From: Sulfuritalea sp.
Lineage (GTDB): Bacteria; Pseudomonadota; Gammaproteobacteria; Burkholderiales; Rhodocyclaceae
DNA length: 64,000 bases
Assembly (NCBI GenBank): GCA_016712985.1
Contig: JADJQA010000014.1
Span: forward strand, 4,426-68,425
Reading direction: 5' to 3'
In this document: one piece after another, positions 42,791 to 52,681 of the stretch
How the letters are laid out: every line of letters begins with the position of its first letter
Numbering within the stretch: the first letter of the stretch is position 1
Position numbers and translations under genes: made by a program
The notes under the pieces: model-generated
Seen by the model: only the letters and a program-made list of their open reading frames with translations
Databases searched by the model: none
Told to the model about the DNA's origin: nothing

Positions 42791-43836
42791 GATTTCCGAA
42801 CTTCGCGCTCAACTGGCCGGCGGCAATCGCGCTGCTGCTGCTGCTCTCCAGCGCGCCCGCGCACGCGGGCAAGACCCTCGACCAGATCAGGCAGCGCGCG
42901 CAACTGGTCTGCGGCGTCAGCACCGGCGTCATCGGCTTTTCCTCGGCCGACAGCCAGGGCCGCTGGAACGGCCTGGATGTCGATGTCTGTCGCGCCATCG
43001 CAGCGGCGGTGCTGAACGATCCGAACAAGGTCAAGTACGTGCCGCTCAACGCGCAGCAGCGCTTCACCGCATTGCAGTCGGGCGAAGTCGATCTGCTGTC
43101 GCGCAACACGACCTGGACGCTGACGCGCGATGCCTCCCTGGGCCTGCATTTCACAGCGATCACCTACCACGATGGCCAGGGTTTCCTGGTGCCGAAGAAG
43201 CTCAAGCTGACCAGTGCGAAGCAGTTGAAGAACGCCGAAATCTGCGTGCAGTCGGGCACCACGACGGAAAAGAACTTGAGCGACTACTTCAAGGCGCAGG
43301 GGATCAGGATCAAACCGGTGGTGTTCGAGAAGTTCGAGGCTTCGATCAAGGCGTTTTTCAGCGGTCGCTGCCAGGCCTACACCACCGACGCCTCGGCGCT
43401 TGCGTTCATCCGTGCCAAGGAGGCGCCCCGACCCGATGACTATGCGGTGTTGCCCGAGCTGATTTCCAAGGAACCGCTGGGGCCGGTGGTGCGGCGCGGC
43501 GACGACGAATGGTTCGCGATCGTCAAGTGGGTGATATTCGCGCTGATCGAGGCAGAGGAATATGGCGTCACCCAGGCCAATCTGGAACAGATGAAGGCCA
43601 GCGGCGATCCGGCAATCCAGCGCCTGCTGGGCACCGCCGAAGACAGCGGCAAGCTGCTCGGCCTGGACCGCGACTGGGCGGCGCGCGCAGTGAAGGCGGT
43701 AGGCAACTATGGCGAGATGTTCCAGCGCAATGTCGGCGACGCATCGCCGCTGAAGCTGCGCGCGGCCCTCAATGCCCTGTGGAGCAAGGGCGGACGCAAG
43801 GTCGCAGTACAGGCCGGCCGGGTGCGGTGGGCCTGA
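42787..43836 (+). CDS. aapJ: Amino-acid ABC transporter substrate-binding protein
   Basis: 349 residues with a signal peptide ([22 protein letters not shown], cut near AHA-GKT). Matches the AapJ/BztA family for general L-amino acids: [38 protein letters not shown], and [14 protein letters not shown]. Periplasmic. Start overlaps queF (ATGA), which couples an unrelated pathway; the permease genes follow. The ligand could be Glu, Asp, Gln or others. Confidence 0.92.
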   Translation: MRFPNFALNWPAAIALLLLLSSAPAHAGKTLDQIRQRAQLVCGVSTGVIGFSSADSQGRWNGLDVDVCRAIAAAVLNDPNKVKYVPLNAQQRFTALQSGEVDLLSRNTTWTLTRDASLGLHFTAITYHDGQGFLVPKKLKLTSAKQLKNAEICVQSGTTTEKNLSDYFKAQGIRIKPVVFEKFEASIKAFFSGRCQAYTTDASALAFIRAKEAPRPDDYAVLPELISKEPLGPVVRRGDDEWFAIVKWVIFALIEAEEYGVTQANLEQMKASGDPAIQRLLGTAEDSGKLLGLDRDWAARAVKAVGNYGEMFQRNVGDASPLKLRAALNALWSKGGRKVAVQAGRVRWA

Positions 43837-43866
43837 GAGCTGCGCCTATGCGCCCAGGCCGACGCG

Positions 43867-44832
43867 TTGGCGGACTTCCGACATGCGGCCTTCGCAACGC
43901 CCCTGCTCGCCGGCGGACTGCTGGCCGGGCTGTGGTGGCTGCTCGATGTCACCGCCGCCAACATGCACGAGCGCGGCATTCGCAGCGGCTTCGGCTTCCT
44001 GTCTGATCCCGCCGGCTTCGGCATCGGCGAAAGCCTGCTGCCCTTCGATTCCGCCGACAGCACCCTGTGGGCGCTGGCCGCCGGGCTGGCCAACACGCTG
44101 CGCGTGGCACTCCCGGCAATCGTCTTCAGCACCCTGCTCGGCACGCTGATCGGACTCGGCCGGCTATCGCCCAACCTGCTGCTGCGCGGACTGTGCGCCG
44201 TCTATGTCGAGACGCTGCGCAACGTGCCCTTGCTGCTGCATTTGCTGGCCTGGTACTTCGTCGTGACCGACCTGCTGCCGCCGGCCAGCGACGCGCTGCA
44301 GCTTGCGCCGCATGTCTTCCTCGGCAAGAGCGGTCTGGCGCTACCCTGGCCGGGCGGCGACAGCGGGCTGTTCGACCTGCCGGCGCGTGGCGAAATGGGC
44401 ATCGTCGGCGGCGCGGTGCTGACGCCGGAATTCCTTGCCCTGTTCCTCGGCTTGACGCTCTACACCGCAGCCTACGTCGCCGAAACCGTGCGCGCCGGGA
44501 TCCAGTCGGTGCCGCGCGGCCAGAGCGATGCCGGGCTGGCGCTGGGCCTGACGCGGGCCCGGTTGTTCCGCCTGGTGCTGCTGCCGCAAGCCCTGCGCAG
44601 CATCATCCCGCCGCTGACCAACCAGCATCTGAGCCTGACCAAGAATGCCTCGCTGGCGGTCGCCATCGGCTATCCCGATCTGGTGTCGGTCGCCAACACC
44701 ACGCTGAACCAAACCGGCCGCGCCGCCGAATGCATCGCGCTGATCATGGCCGTGTACCTGATCCTGTCGATACTCACCGCCTGGCTCAGCGCCTGGCTGG
44801 AGCGCCGCACCGGGCGCTGGGCGGAGCGCTGA
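43867..44832 (+). CDS. aapQ: Amino-acid ABC permease, AapQ-type
   Basis: 321 residues, about seven membrane helices. The EAA loop is seen (GQSDAGLALGLTRARLFRLVLLPQALRSIIPP), with LRNVPLLLHLLAWYF and TKNASLAVAIGYPDL typical of the AapQ/BztB group. TTG at 43867 is the only plausible start in frame and has no good ribosome site; an ATG at 43848 lies in another frame, so the true N-terminus may be hidden by a one-base error. The stop overlaps the next ATG. Confidence 0.85.
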   Translation: MADFRHAAFATPLLAGGLLAGLWWLLDVTAANMHERGIRSGFGFLSDPAGFGIGESLLPFDSADSTLWALAAGLANTLRVALPAIVFSTLLGTLIGLGRLSPNLLLRGLCAVYVETLRNVPLLLHLLAWYFVVTDLLPPASDALQLAPHVFLGKSGLALPWPGGDSGLFDLPARGEMGIVGGAVLTPEFLALFLGLTLYTAAYVAETVRAGIQSVPRGQSDAGLALGLTRARLFRLVLLPQALRSIIPPLTNQHLSLTKNASLAVAIGYPDLVSVANTTLNQTGRAAECIALIMAVYLILSILTAWLSAWLERRTGRWAER

Positions 44833-45911
44833 TGAATCGCGTCGCGACAACCCGGGCCTGGCTGCGGCGCAACCTGTTTTCCGATGTCTTCAGCGGCCTG
44901 ACGACCCTGCTGCTGTTGGCCGGCGGGGTTCACTGGCTGCCCGGACTGATCGACTGGGTGCTGCTGCAAGCCGTGTTCACGCCCGACGCCGCTGCATGCG
45001 AGGCGGTTGATCATGCGGGGGCCTGCTGGGGCGTGGTGGCCGAGAAGTACCGTTTCATCCTGTTCGGCCGCTACCCCTACGCCGAACAGTGGCGCCCGCT
45101 GCTGGCCACCACCTTGCTGCTGCTGGTGATTGTCGCCAGCGGTCTGCGCCTGCTGGCGTGCGGGCCGCTGCTGGCGGCCTGGCTGCTGGCCCTGCCCGCC
45201 TTCTTCGTGCTGATGGGCGGCGGATACTTTGGCCTCACCGCAGTGGGCAGCGATCTGTGGGGCGGCTTGCCGCTGACGCTGCTGCTGGCGACCATGGGCA
45301 TGCTGCTGGCGTTGCCGCTGGCGGTTCTGGTGGCGCTGGGCCGGCAATCCAGCCTGCCGCTGCCGCGCGCTCTATGCACGGTGTATGTCGAGCTGGTGCG
45401 CGGCGTGCCGCTGATCTCGGTGCTGTTCCTCGCTTCCTTCCTGTTTCCCATCATCCTGCCCCAGGGTTCCTCGGTCGACGTGCTGCTGCGCGTGCAGGGC
45501 GGCATCGTGCTGTTCGCCGCCGCCTACCTGTCGGAAACCATTCGTGGCGGCTTGCAGGCAGTGCCCGGCGGCCAGCACGACGCCGCGGCGGCGCTCGGCC
45601 TCGGCCGCTGGCAGGCCATGCGCTGGATCATCCTGCCGCAGGCCTTGCGCGCCGTGATTCCATCGGTGATGAACAGCGCGGTCAGCATTTTCAAGGATAC
45701 CTCGCTGGTCACCGTGGTCAGCCTGTACGAACTGACCGGCGCGCTCTCGCTGGCGCTGGCGGGCGATGCCGAATGGCGCTCCTTCCATCTGGAAGGCTAC
45801 CTGTTCATCGGCCTGATCTACTGGATCGGCTGTTACGCGATGTCGCGCTTCAGCCGCACCCTGGAACTCGAAGGCGGGCTTCAGCGGAAGTCACTGCAAG
45901 GACTGGGGTGA
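44832..45911 (+). CDS. aapM: Amino-acid ABC permease, AapM-type
   Basis: 359 residues, about eight membrane helices, partner permease of AapQ. The EAA loop GQHDAAAALGLGRWQAMRWI and VNSAVSIFKDTSLVTVVSLYELTG are characteristic. Starts at ATG 44832 overlapping the AapQ stop (TGATG). No ATP-binding gene (aapP) follows: the next gene is on the other strand, so the importer must borrow an ATPase encoded elsewhere. Confidence 0.9.
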   Translation: MNRVATTRAWLRRNLFSDVFSGLTTLLLLAGGVHWLPGLIDWVLLQAVFTPDAAACEAVDHAGACWGVVAEKYRFILFGRYPYAEQWRPLLATTLLLLVIVASGLRLLACGPLLAAWLLALPAFFVLMGGGYFGLTAVGSDLWGGLPLTLLLATMGMLLALPLAVLVALGRQSSLPLPRALCTVYVELVRGVPLISVLFLASFLFPIILPQGSSVDVLLRVQGGIVLFAAAYLSETIRGGLQAVPGGQHDAAAALGLGRWQAMRWIILPQALRAVIPSVMNSAVSIFKDTSLVTVVSLYELTGALSLALAGDAEWRSFHLEGYLFIGLIYWIGCYAMSRFSRTLELEGGLQRKSLQGLG

Positions 45912-45964
45912 CAGGCGCGTTTCGTCGTCGGGATCTGCACACCGCTTCGCGAGCCGGTCTTCGC

Positions 45965-46531
45965 CTATTTATCGAAGCGCACCAGATCGCTCGGAACGAC
46001 ACGCAGGCGCGCCAGGCACTGTCCCTTTTCATCGGTGAACTTGTGCAGGTCGCCCATTACGCATCGATCTCCTCCGACGACCTGCACCCGCGCGATCTCC
46101 TGACAGACGATTCCTGTGAACTTGAACTCCCGGCGTTGTTTGTCGCCGGGCCTCACTGCCGTAAACCCGGTATTCGAGGACACGGTATCGTAGATCACGC
46201 CGTTCGCGCGGTACACGGAATAGTAAGGAATCAGACTGCGGATCTCGTAAGGAAAGTTGTTGGTGAGTAGAACCACGAAACGACAGCCGTTTCCGGTTTC
46301 TGTCTTGCTTTCCAGGACCAGAAGCGCCTCGCCCGCCTGACTGGGTTTGTCATTGGCCTGGTCTTTGCCGCTTGCTTGCACGTGTTGCCACGTCCCATTG
46401 TCCTTCAGCAAGATGCGCCTGCCGTCCGGTGCGGTGAGTTCGAAGTCAGCCTGCGCCATGTGTGAGAGCGCAACACCTGCGACTAAAAGAATCCTCTCGA
46501 CAAGCAGCCGGCTTGATCGTTGCAGTTTCAT
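45965..46531 (-). CDS. Exported protein of unknown function
   Basis: 188 residues with a signal peptide (LLVERILLVAGVALSHMAQA, cut near AQA-DFE). The mature N-terminus DFELTAPDGRRILLKDNGTW is a motif seen in several uncharacterised exported proteins. The C-terminal ~110 residues form a strand-rich domain with two Cys pairs (GNGCRFVVLLTNNFPYEIRS, GIVCQE, DRCVMGD, GQCLARL). Periplasmic; no partner gene evident. Convergent with aapM. Confidence 0.7.
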   Translation of the reverse strand: MKLQRSSRLLVERILLVAGVALSHMAQADFELTAPDGRRILLKDNGTWQHVQASGKDQANDKPSQAGEALLVLESKTETGNGCRFVVLLTNNFPYEIRSLIPYYSVYRANGVIYDTVSSNTGFTAVRPGDKQRREFKFTGIVCQEIARVQVVGGDRCVMGDLHKFTDEKGQCLARLRVVPSDLVRFDK

Positions 46532-46653
46532 TCGCTGAGCCTCTTTTTCGCCAATCCACGTTGCGACGAATATAGCACCGGCGCGCCTCGTTGAGGCAAG
46601 TGCGGCCGCTTGCGACGCGGCGCTATCCAGCGTGCGGCGCTTGCCGGTCGCGT

Positions 46654-47598
46654 TCAGACATCGAGATGCTGATACAACACCGTAGACAAATAGCGCTCGC
46701 CGAAGGACGGGATGATCACCACCACGAGTTTGCCGGCGTTGGCCGGCCGCCTGGCGACTTCCAGCGCGGCCCACACCGCGGCGCCCGAGGAAATGCCGAC
46801 CAGCAGTCCTTCGTCGGTGGCCAGCTTGCGCGCGACAGTCAGGGCGTCATCGTTCTTGACGCAGACCACTTCGTCGTAGACCCTGGTGTTGAGAACCGCC
46901 GGGACGAAACCCGCGCCTATGCCCTGGAGCGGATGCGGGCCGCGTACGCCGCCCGACAACACCGCGCTGGCATCGGGTTCCACGGCAATTACCTGCACGC
47001 CCGGCTTGCGGGCCTTCAGTACCTCGCCAACGCCGGTGATGGTGCCGCCGGTGCCGATTCCCGAAACGAATATGTCGACCTTGCCGTCGGTGTCGCGCCA
47101 GATTTCCTCGGCCGTGGTCAGGCGATGGATTTCCGGATTGGCGGGATTGTCGAACTGCTGCGGGATGTAGTAGCGCGCATCCGCGGCGGCCAGGTCATCG
47201 GCCTTCCTGATCGCGCCCGGCATGCCTTCCGGCCCCGGCGTCAGGAACAGTTCGGCGCCATAGGCCTTGAGCAGCAGCCGGCGTTCCCGGCTCATGGTCT
47301 CCGGCATCACGAAGGCCATCTTGTAGCCGCGGGCCGCGGCCACCATCGCGAGACCGATGCCGGTGTTGCCCGATGTGGGTTCGAGAATGATGCTGTCGGG
47401 CTTCAGCATGCCGGCCCTTTCGGCGGCATCGAGCATGGACACGGCGATGCGATCCTTGACGCTGTGCGCCGGATTGAAGAATTCCAGCTTCAGTGCGATG
47501 GTGCCCGCATTTTCAAAACCCGGGCCCGCATTCAGCCGATTGAGGCGCACCAGCGGGGTATTGCCGATCAGTTCGGCGACGTTGTTAGCGATTTTCAT
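46654..47598 (-). CDS. cysK: Cysteine synthase A
   Basis: O-acetylserine (thiol)lyase, PLP-dependent, 314 residues. The PLP lysine is K48 in [10 protein letters not shown]; the substrate loop is [12 protein letters not shown]; the phosphate-binding loop is [12 protein letters not shown]. Complete. A hairpin with a T tract lies just upstream of its start and likely ends the previous gene, so cysK probably has its own promoter between 47600 and 47620 or reads through. Confidence 0.96.
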   Translation of the reverse strand: MKIANNVAELIGNTPLVRLNRLNAGPGFENAGTIALKLEFFNPAHSVKDRIAVSMLDAAERAGMLKPDSIILEPTSGNTGIGLAMVAAARGYKMAFVMPETMSRERRLLLKAYGAELFLTPGPEGMPGAIRKADDLAAADARYYIPQQFDNPANPEIHRLTTAEEIWRDTDGKVDIFVSGIGTGGTITGVGEVLKARKPGVQVIAVEPDASAVLSGGVRGPHPLQGIGAGFVPAVLNTRVYDEVVCVKNDDALTVARKLATDEGLLVGISSGAAVWAALEVARRPANAGKLVVVIIPSFGERYLSTVLYQHLDV

Positions 47599-47613
47599 TC
47601 GATCTGCTCCTGG

Positions 47614-47640
47614 GGAAAATGCCCGCGCTGCTCGCGGGCA
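47614..47640 (-). terminator. Hairpin with T tract after the MarR-like gene
   Basis: Stem TGCCCGCG-N5-CGCGGGCA at 47620-47640; on the minus strand it is followed by TTTTCCCC. It is about 77 bp after the regulator stop and about 20 bp before the cysK start. Alternatively a 5' leader structure of cysK. Confidence 0.45.
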
Positions 47641-47716
47641 GCGAGTTGACGCCGGCAGCCGATGATAAACGTTGCGGCGCGGATCGGTCTATGTGCTCGA
47701 CAAAGCCCGATAGGCA

Positions 47717-48274
47717 TCAGATCGAAGAAGCCGCCCGCGCACCCTGATCGTAGCGGCCGGACAGGGTACGCAGCAGCCGCGCCAGATCGCCGATGCGCAG
47801 ATTCTCCTCCTCGGTGCCGGAAAAGCCCGGCATCAGGCAGGCCTCGCGCACCTGGCGATGGCGCTCGCACAGGGCCTGACCGGCCGCGGTAGTCGACCAA
47901 AGCACTTCCTTGCCGCGCCGATTGCCCGTCACCAGGCCAAGCCTGGCGAGCTTTTTCAGCGCGTAGGAGACGACATGGGTGTCCTCGATGTTGAGCACGA
48001 AACAGATGTCGGCCAGCTTCTTCTCGCGGCCGCGGTGATTGACGTGATGCACCACCAGGATCTCGGTCTCGGTCATGTCCTTGACACCTGCGCCGGCCAT
48101 GCAACGCGTCATCCAGCGACCGAAGGCGTGGCTGGCGATGATCAGCCCGAACTCCAGCTCCGACAGTTCCGGAGACTTGTCGGAGACCAAGTGCTCCGAG
48201 GAGACGATGCGGCGCACGGCGGAGTCACCCGCGATGGGTGCGGCGGAAGCCTTGGCGGCCGCGTTCCTTGCCAT
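47717..48274 (-). CDS. MarR/winged-helix regulator
   Basis: 185 residues. A winged-helix core spans about residues 55-140: MTETEILVVHHVNHRGREKKLADICFVL and VVSYALKKLARLGLVTGNRR, a MarR-like recognition helix and wing. The first 45 residues are low complexity. It is divergent from the TRAP-pxp operon, the usual place for its local regulator; the ligand may be 5-oxoproline or glutamate (inference). Confidence 0.8.
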   Translation of the reverse strand: MARNAAAKASAAPIAGDSAVRRIVSSEHLVSDKSPELSELEFGLIIASHAFGRWMTRCMAGAGVKDMTETEILVVHHVNHRGREKKLADICFVLNIEDTHVVSYALKKLARLGLVTGNRRGKEVLWSTTAAGQALCERHRQVREACLMPGFSGTEEENLRIGDLARLLRTLSGRYDQGARAASSI

Positions 48275-48313
48275 GATGATGACTCCCGGTACCTGCTGGA
48301 GGAAAATATTTGA

Positions 48314-48350
48314 ACATTTTATTGACGTTTTGTAAATGTGATGTTAACGT
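48314..48350 (+). promoter_or_regulatory. TRAP operon promoter with inverted repeat
   Basis: TTGACG (48322-48327) and TAACGT (48345-48350) are 17 bp apart, about 60 bp before dctP. An inverted repeat ACATTT-N14-AAATGT (48314-48339) covers the -35, placed to let a dimeric regulator block the polymerase; the divergent MarR-like gene starts 40 bp away. Inferred. Confidence 0.45.
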
Positions 48351-48412
48351 TCCGGTCGTTTGTTTCCTGCATAGCTTCCTTTCAACCCGCCATTCTCGTG
48401 AGGAATCCGTCG

Positions 48413-49104
48413 ATGAAAACCCGCCTTTGCACACTCGCTGCCGCTGTCGGTTTCGGTTTCACTGCACTTCCCGCCTCGGCCCAGACCAAGTGGGACATGC
48501 CCACGGGCTATCCCGCCGCCAACTTCCACACCGAAAACATCACCCAGTTCGCCGCCGACGTAGACAAGGCCACCGCCGGCAAGCTGAAGATCACCGTGCA
48601 TGCCGGCGGCTCGCTGTACAAGGCCAACGAGATCAAGCGCGCGGTGCAGGGCGGCCAGGCGCAGGTCGGCGAGATCATCTTCGGCGGTTACGCCAACGAG
48701 AATCCGCTGTTCGGCACCGACAACGTGCCCTTCCTCGCCACTTCCTACGCCGAAGCGAAGAAGCTGGCGGCGGCGCAGAAGCCGGCGATGGACGCCCTGC
48801 TGGCCAAGCAGGGACTCAAGGTGCTGTACACGGTGCCGTGGCCGCCGCAAGGAATCTATTCGGCAAAGCCGATCACCTCCGCGGCTGACCTGAAGGGCGT
48901 CAAGTGGCGCGCCTACAGCCCGCAGACCTCACGCATCGCCGAACTGGTCGGCGCCCAGCCCGTTACCATCCAGGCCGCCGAACTGTCGCAGGCACTGGCC
49001 ACCGGCGCCGTAGCGGCCTTCATGACCTCAAGCGCCACCGGCTATGACGCCAAGGTATCGCCGGCGCGGAAGGTCAGGCCATCCTCGACGCCTACAAGAA
49101 GTAA
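48413..49104 (+). pseudogene. dctP: TRAP substrate-binding protein with internal deletion
   Basis: Periplasmic solute-binding protein of a TRAP transporter. Signal peptide (LAAAVGFGFTALPASA), then QTKWDMPTGYPAANFHTENI, IKRAVQGGQAQVGEI and WRAYSPQTSRIAEL, which are the normal first ~215 residues. After SSATGYDAK the sequence jumps at about 49056, in another frame, to IAGAEGQAILDAYKK and TAA, which is the normal C-terminal end. About 95 residues (~285 bp) of the second lobe are missing. The protein would not bind ligand. A true deletion and an assembly collapse cannot be separated here. Confidence 0.75.
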
Positions 49105-49113
49105 TCCGGGTCG

Positions 49114-49629
49114 ATGCGACACCTCCTCGACCGGATCTACGGCGTCGCCGCCTGGGCGGCGGCGCTGTTCATGATCGGCACGCTGGCGATGATCCTGCTC
49201 TCGGTCGGCGGGCGCCTGCTGGATTTCCACATCCGCGGCACCGACGCCTACGCCGGCTACTGCATGGCGGCAGCGGCCTTCCTGGCACTGGCCCATACGC
49301 TGAAGCGCGGCGAGCACATCCGCGTGACGCTGATTCTCGATCACGCCGGTCGCCGCGGCCGGCACGCTCTGGAAATCTGGAGCCACCTCGCCGGACTGCT
49401 TTGCGCGGTCCTGCTGGCCTGGTTTGCGACGCGCCTGGCCTGGCAATCCCTCCAGTTCCATGACATCTCTCAAGGCACCGACGCGACACCGCTGTGGATT
49501 CCGCAGGCGGGCATGGCGCTGGGCAGCGTAATTTTTGCCGTTGCGATTGCCGACGAACTCGTCGCCGTGCTGCGCGGCGAAAAGCTGCGCCACCGCGCCG
49601 CGGACGGCGAACCCGTAAGAAGCGAATAG
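49114..49629 (+). CDS. dctQ: TRAP transporter small membrane subunit
   Basis: 171 residues with four membrane helices (about 12-34, 50-66, 90-112, 130-150), size and layout of DctQ. FLALAHTLKRGEHIRVTLIL is a family segment. It starts 9 bp after the dctP stop and is followed 12 bp later by the large subunit. Confidence 0.88.
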   Translation: MRHLLDRIYGVAAWAAALFMIGTLAMILLSVGGRLLDFHIRGTDAYAGYCMAAAAFLALAHTLKRGEHIRVTLILDHAGRRGRHALEIWSHLAGLLCAVLLAWFATRLAWQSLQFHDISQGTDATPLWIPQAGMALGSVIFAVAIADELVAVLRGEKLRHRAADGEPVRSE

Positions 49630-49641
49630 GGCACCTGCACC

Positions 49642-50940
49642 GTGGATCTCGCGATTACCTTGAGCCTGATCCTGGTGCTGTTCGCCCTGCTCGGCAGCGG
49701 CATCTGGATCGGGCTCGCCCTGCTCGGCGTCGGCTGGCTGGGCATGGAACTATTCACCGCCCGCGCCGCCGGCGATGCGATGGCAGTCACCATCTGGGGC
49801 GCCTCCTCGTCGTGGACGCTGACCGCGCTGCCGATGTTCCTCTGGATGGGCGAGATCCTGTTTCGCACCCGACTGTCATCGGACATGTTCAAGGGCCTCG
49901 CGCCCTGGCTGGAAAAACTGCCGGGCCGGCTGCTCCATGTCAATGTGATCGGTTGCAGCATCTTCGCCGCGGTGTCGGGCTCGTCGGCCGCCACCTGCGC
50001 CACGATCGGCAAGATCACCCTGCCCGAACTGAAAAAGCGCGGCTATCCGGAGGCCATCACCTTCGGCACGCTGGCCGGTGCGGGTACGCTGGGCCTGCTG
50101 ATTCCGCCCTCGATCATCATGATCGTGTATGGCGTCGCCGCCGAGGTATCGATCGCCAAGCTGTTCATCGCCGGGGTGTTTCCCGGCATCCTGCTCGCCA
50201 CCCTGTTCATGGGCTGGATCGTGGTGTGGGCCCTGCTCAATCCCGATGCCGTGCCGCCTGCCACCGAAGAAACCAGGTTCGGCCAGAAGGTCTACGCCTC
50301 ACGCCACCTGATCCCGGTGGTCTTGCTGATCACGCTGGTGCTCGGCTCGATCTATGCCGGCGTCGCGACCGCCACCGAAGCGGCAGCGCTCGGCGTGGTC
50401 GGCAGCCTGCTGCTGGCCGCGGCGCAGGGCTCGCTGAGCTGGACAACCTTCCGCGAAAGCCTGCTGGGCGCCACGCGCCTGTATTGCATGATCGCCCTGA
50501 TCCTCGCCGGCAGCGCCTTCCTGACGTTGTCGATGGGTTACATGGGCCTGCCGCGGCATCTCGCGGAATGGATCGCCAGCCTCGGCCTCGGCCAGTTCGG
50601 CCTGCTCTTCGGCCTGATGATCTTCTTCATCATCCTCGGCTGCTTCCTCGACGGCATCTCGATGGTCGTGCTGACCATCGCCGTGATCCAGCCCACCATC
50701 GTCGCCGCCGGCATCGACCTGATCTGGTTCGGCGTCTTCCTCGTGGTGGTCGTCGAGATGGCGCAGATCACGCCGCCGGTCGGCTTCAACCTGTTCGTCA
50801 TCCAGGGCATGACCGGCAAGCAATTGCCGTGGATCGCGCGCACCGCGCTGCCAGCATTTTTTCTGATGATGGCGGCGGTCGGTCTGCTCTATGCTTTTCC
50901 AGCCATCATCACATGGCTGCCGCAGCGCATGGTGGGATGA
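49642..50940 (+). CDS. dctM: TRAP transporter large membrane subunit
   Basis: 432 residues, about 12 helices, intact. VSGSSAATCATIGKITLPEL, GTLGLLIPPSIIMIVYG and ITPPVGFNLFVIQG are DctM signatures. GTG start at 49642. The stop overlaps pxpB (ATGA), which joins the transporter to the 5-oxoprolinase genes in one operon. Confidence 0.94.
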   Translation: MDLAITLSLILVLFALLGSGIWIGLALLGVGWLGMELFTARAAGDAMAVTIWGASSSWTLTALPMFLWMGEILFRTRLSSDMFKGLAPWLEKLPGRLLHVNVIGCSIFAAVSGSSAATCATIGKITLPELKKRGYPEAITFGTLAGAGTLGLLIPPSIIMIVYGVAAEVSIAKLFIAGVFPGILLATLFMGWIVVWALLNPDAVPPATEETRFGQKVYASRHLIPVVLLITLVLGSIYAGVATATEAAALGVVGSLLLAAAQGSLSWTTFRESLLGATRLYCMIALILAGSAFLTLSMGYMGLPRHLAEWIASLGLGQFGLLFGLMIFFIILGCFLDGISMVVLTIAVIQPTIVAAGIDLIWFGVFLVVVVEMAQITPPVGFNLFVIQGMTGKQLPWIARTALPAFFLMMAAVGLLYAFPAIITWLPQRMVG

Positions 50941-51659
50941 AACCGCGCCTGCTCGATCTCGGTGACGGCGCGCTGACGCTCGAACTTGGTGACCGGATCG
51001 ATGCCGCGCTCAATGCCAAAGTCATGGCTGCGCGCGATTCCCTGGTCGCCCTCAGGCTCGACGGCATCAGCGACGTGGTGCCCACCTACCGCTCGCTGAC
51101 GGTGCATTTCGATCCGCTGCGGCTGGATCGCAACATGCTGGGCAGGCGCCTCCTGGAAGCCGCGCTGGCGCCGTCGCAGGAGTCGGCGCTGGCAACACGG
51201 TGGCTCATCCCCGTGGTTTTCGGCGAGGAATTCGGGCCGGACCTGGCCGAGGTTGCACGTGTCACCGGGCACAGCGAAGCGGCCGTCATCGACGCGCTGT
51301 GCGCGATCGAACTGCGCGTCTTCCTGATCGGCTTCCTGCCGGGCTTTCCCTATCTCGGCGAACTGCCGGAATGGCTGCGCCTGCCGCGACTCGCCACGCC
51401 GCGCGCCGCCGTCCCCGCCAACAGCCTTGCGATTGCAGGCGCGCAGGCCGCCGTCTACCCCTGGGCCAGTCCAGGCGGCTGGCACCTGCTGGGGCGCACG
51501 CCGGCCCGCCTGTTCGACCTGAACGACGCCACCCGTCCGGCGCTGCTGGCCCCCGGTGACACGGTACGATTCACGCCAGTCAGCCGCGACGAGTTCGACC
51601 GCCTCGCCACCGCCGTCGCACTGCGGGAGCTCGATGCGGCGCAGTGGCAGGCGAAATGA
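50937..51659 (+). CDS. pxpB: 5-oxoprolinase subunit B
   Basis: 240 residues. KipI/PxpB family: VVPTYRSLTVHFDP, LPGFPYLGELPEWLRLPRL and AVYPWASPGGWHLLGRTPARLFD. With PxpA and PxpC it hydrolyses 5-oxoproline to glutamate using ATP. Overlaps dctM by 4 bp and pxpC by 4 bp. Confidence 0.93.
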   Translation: MKPRLLDLGDGALTLELGDRIDAALNAKVMAARDSLVALRLDGISDVVPTYRSLTVHFDPLRLDRNMLGRRLLEAALAPSQESALATRWLIPVVFGEEFGPDLAEVARVTGHSEAAVIDALCAIELRVFLIGFLPGFPYLGELPEWLRLPRLATPRAAVPANSLAIAGAQAAVYPWASPGGWHLLGRTPARLFDLNDATRPALLAPGDTVRFTPVSRDEFDRLATAVALRELDAAQWQAK

Positions 51660-52681
51660 TCGAGATCCTTGACTGCCCGATGCCGGTGACTGTCCAGGAT
51701 GCCGGTCGTCCCGGCTACCGGCATCTTGGCGTGCCGCTGTCCGGAGCGCTCGACCCAGACTTTCTGGCCATTGCCAATGCGCTGGTGGGCAATCCGGCAT
51801 CAAGCGCCGCCCTCGAACTGCGCCTGCTGGGCCTCCGGCTGCGCGCCACGGCGCCGCTGACCCTTGCGCTGGCCGGTGCCTGTTCGGCGCAGATCGAGGA
51901 CGTGTCAGGCGAGCTGCGACCCGCCGCTGCCTGGGACAGCCACTCGCTGGCGCAGGGAGAGACCCTGATCGTCGGCAAGCTGCACGATGGCATCGCCTAC
52001 CTGGCCTTCGCCGGCGGACTGGATCTGCCCGAGGTGCTCGGCAGCCGCTCGACCTATGTCCGCGCCGGAATTGGCGGCCTCGACGGTCGCGCCCTTAAAG
52101 CCGGCGATTGCTTGAAGGTCGGCGCCGGCACCAGGCCAAATCCGCTGCGCCTGCCGCAACCGCCGCGCCCGCCGGATGGGCCGCTGCGCATCGTCCCCGG
52201 CCCGCAGCGCGAATACTTCACCGACGACGCCTGGAGCCGCTTGCTCGGCGACGAGTTCGTCATCAGCCGCGAGGCTGACCGCATGGGCCTGCGCCTCGAC
52301 GGCCCGCGCCTCGAACATGACCCGGAGCGCGGTGCCGACATCGTCTCGGATGCGGTCACGCCAGGCGTAATCCAGGTACCGGGCGACGGCCGCCCGATCA
52401 TCCTGCTGGCCGACTGCCAGACCGTCGGCGGCTATCCGAAAATCGCCACGGTGATCGGCGCCGACCTGCCGCGCCTGGGGCGGGTCCTGCCCGGGCAAAC
52501 GCTGCGCTTTGTCGAGGTCGGCATCGATCAGGCGCTTGCCGCGCGGCGCCAGGCGGCGAATGATCTGGCGGCATGCCTCGCCGGCATGGTGCCGAGCGGT
52601 GCGCAACTGGACCTGATTGCCCTGTACAACACCAATCTGATCGACGGAGTGATCGATGCCCGACAAGCGAATCAACCTTAA
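51656..52681 (+). CDS. pxpC: 5-oxoprolinase subunit C
   Basis: 341 residues. KipA/PxpC family: TVQDAGRPGYRHLGVPLSGALD at the N-terminus and DCQTVGGYPKIATVIGADLP near the C-terminus. ATG at 51656 overlaps the pxpB stop; a GTG 12 bp upstream is less likely. Overlaps pxpA by 26 bp. Confidence 0.93.
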   Translation: MIEILDCPMPVTVQDAGRPGYRHLGVPLSGALDPDFLAIANALVGNPASSAALELRLLGLRLRATAPLTLALAGACSAQIEDVSGELRPAAAWDSHSLAQGETLIVGKLHDGIAYLAFAGGLDLPEVLGSRSTYVRAGIGGLDGRALKAGDCLKVGAGTRPNPLRLPQPPRPPDGPLRIVPGPQREYFTDDAWSRLLGDEFVISREADRMGLRLDGPRLEHDPERGADIVSDAVTPGVIQVPGDGRPIILLADCQTVGGYPKIATVIGADLPRLGRVLPGQTLRFVEVGIDQALAARRQAANDLAACLAGMVPSGAQLDLIALYNTNLIDGVIDARQANQP

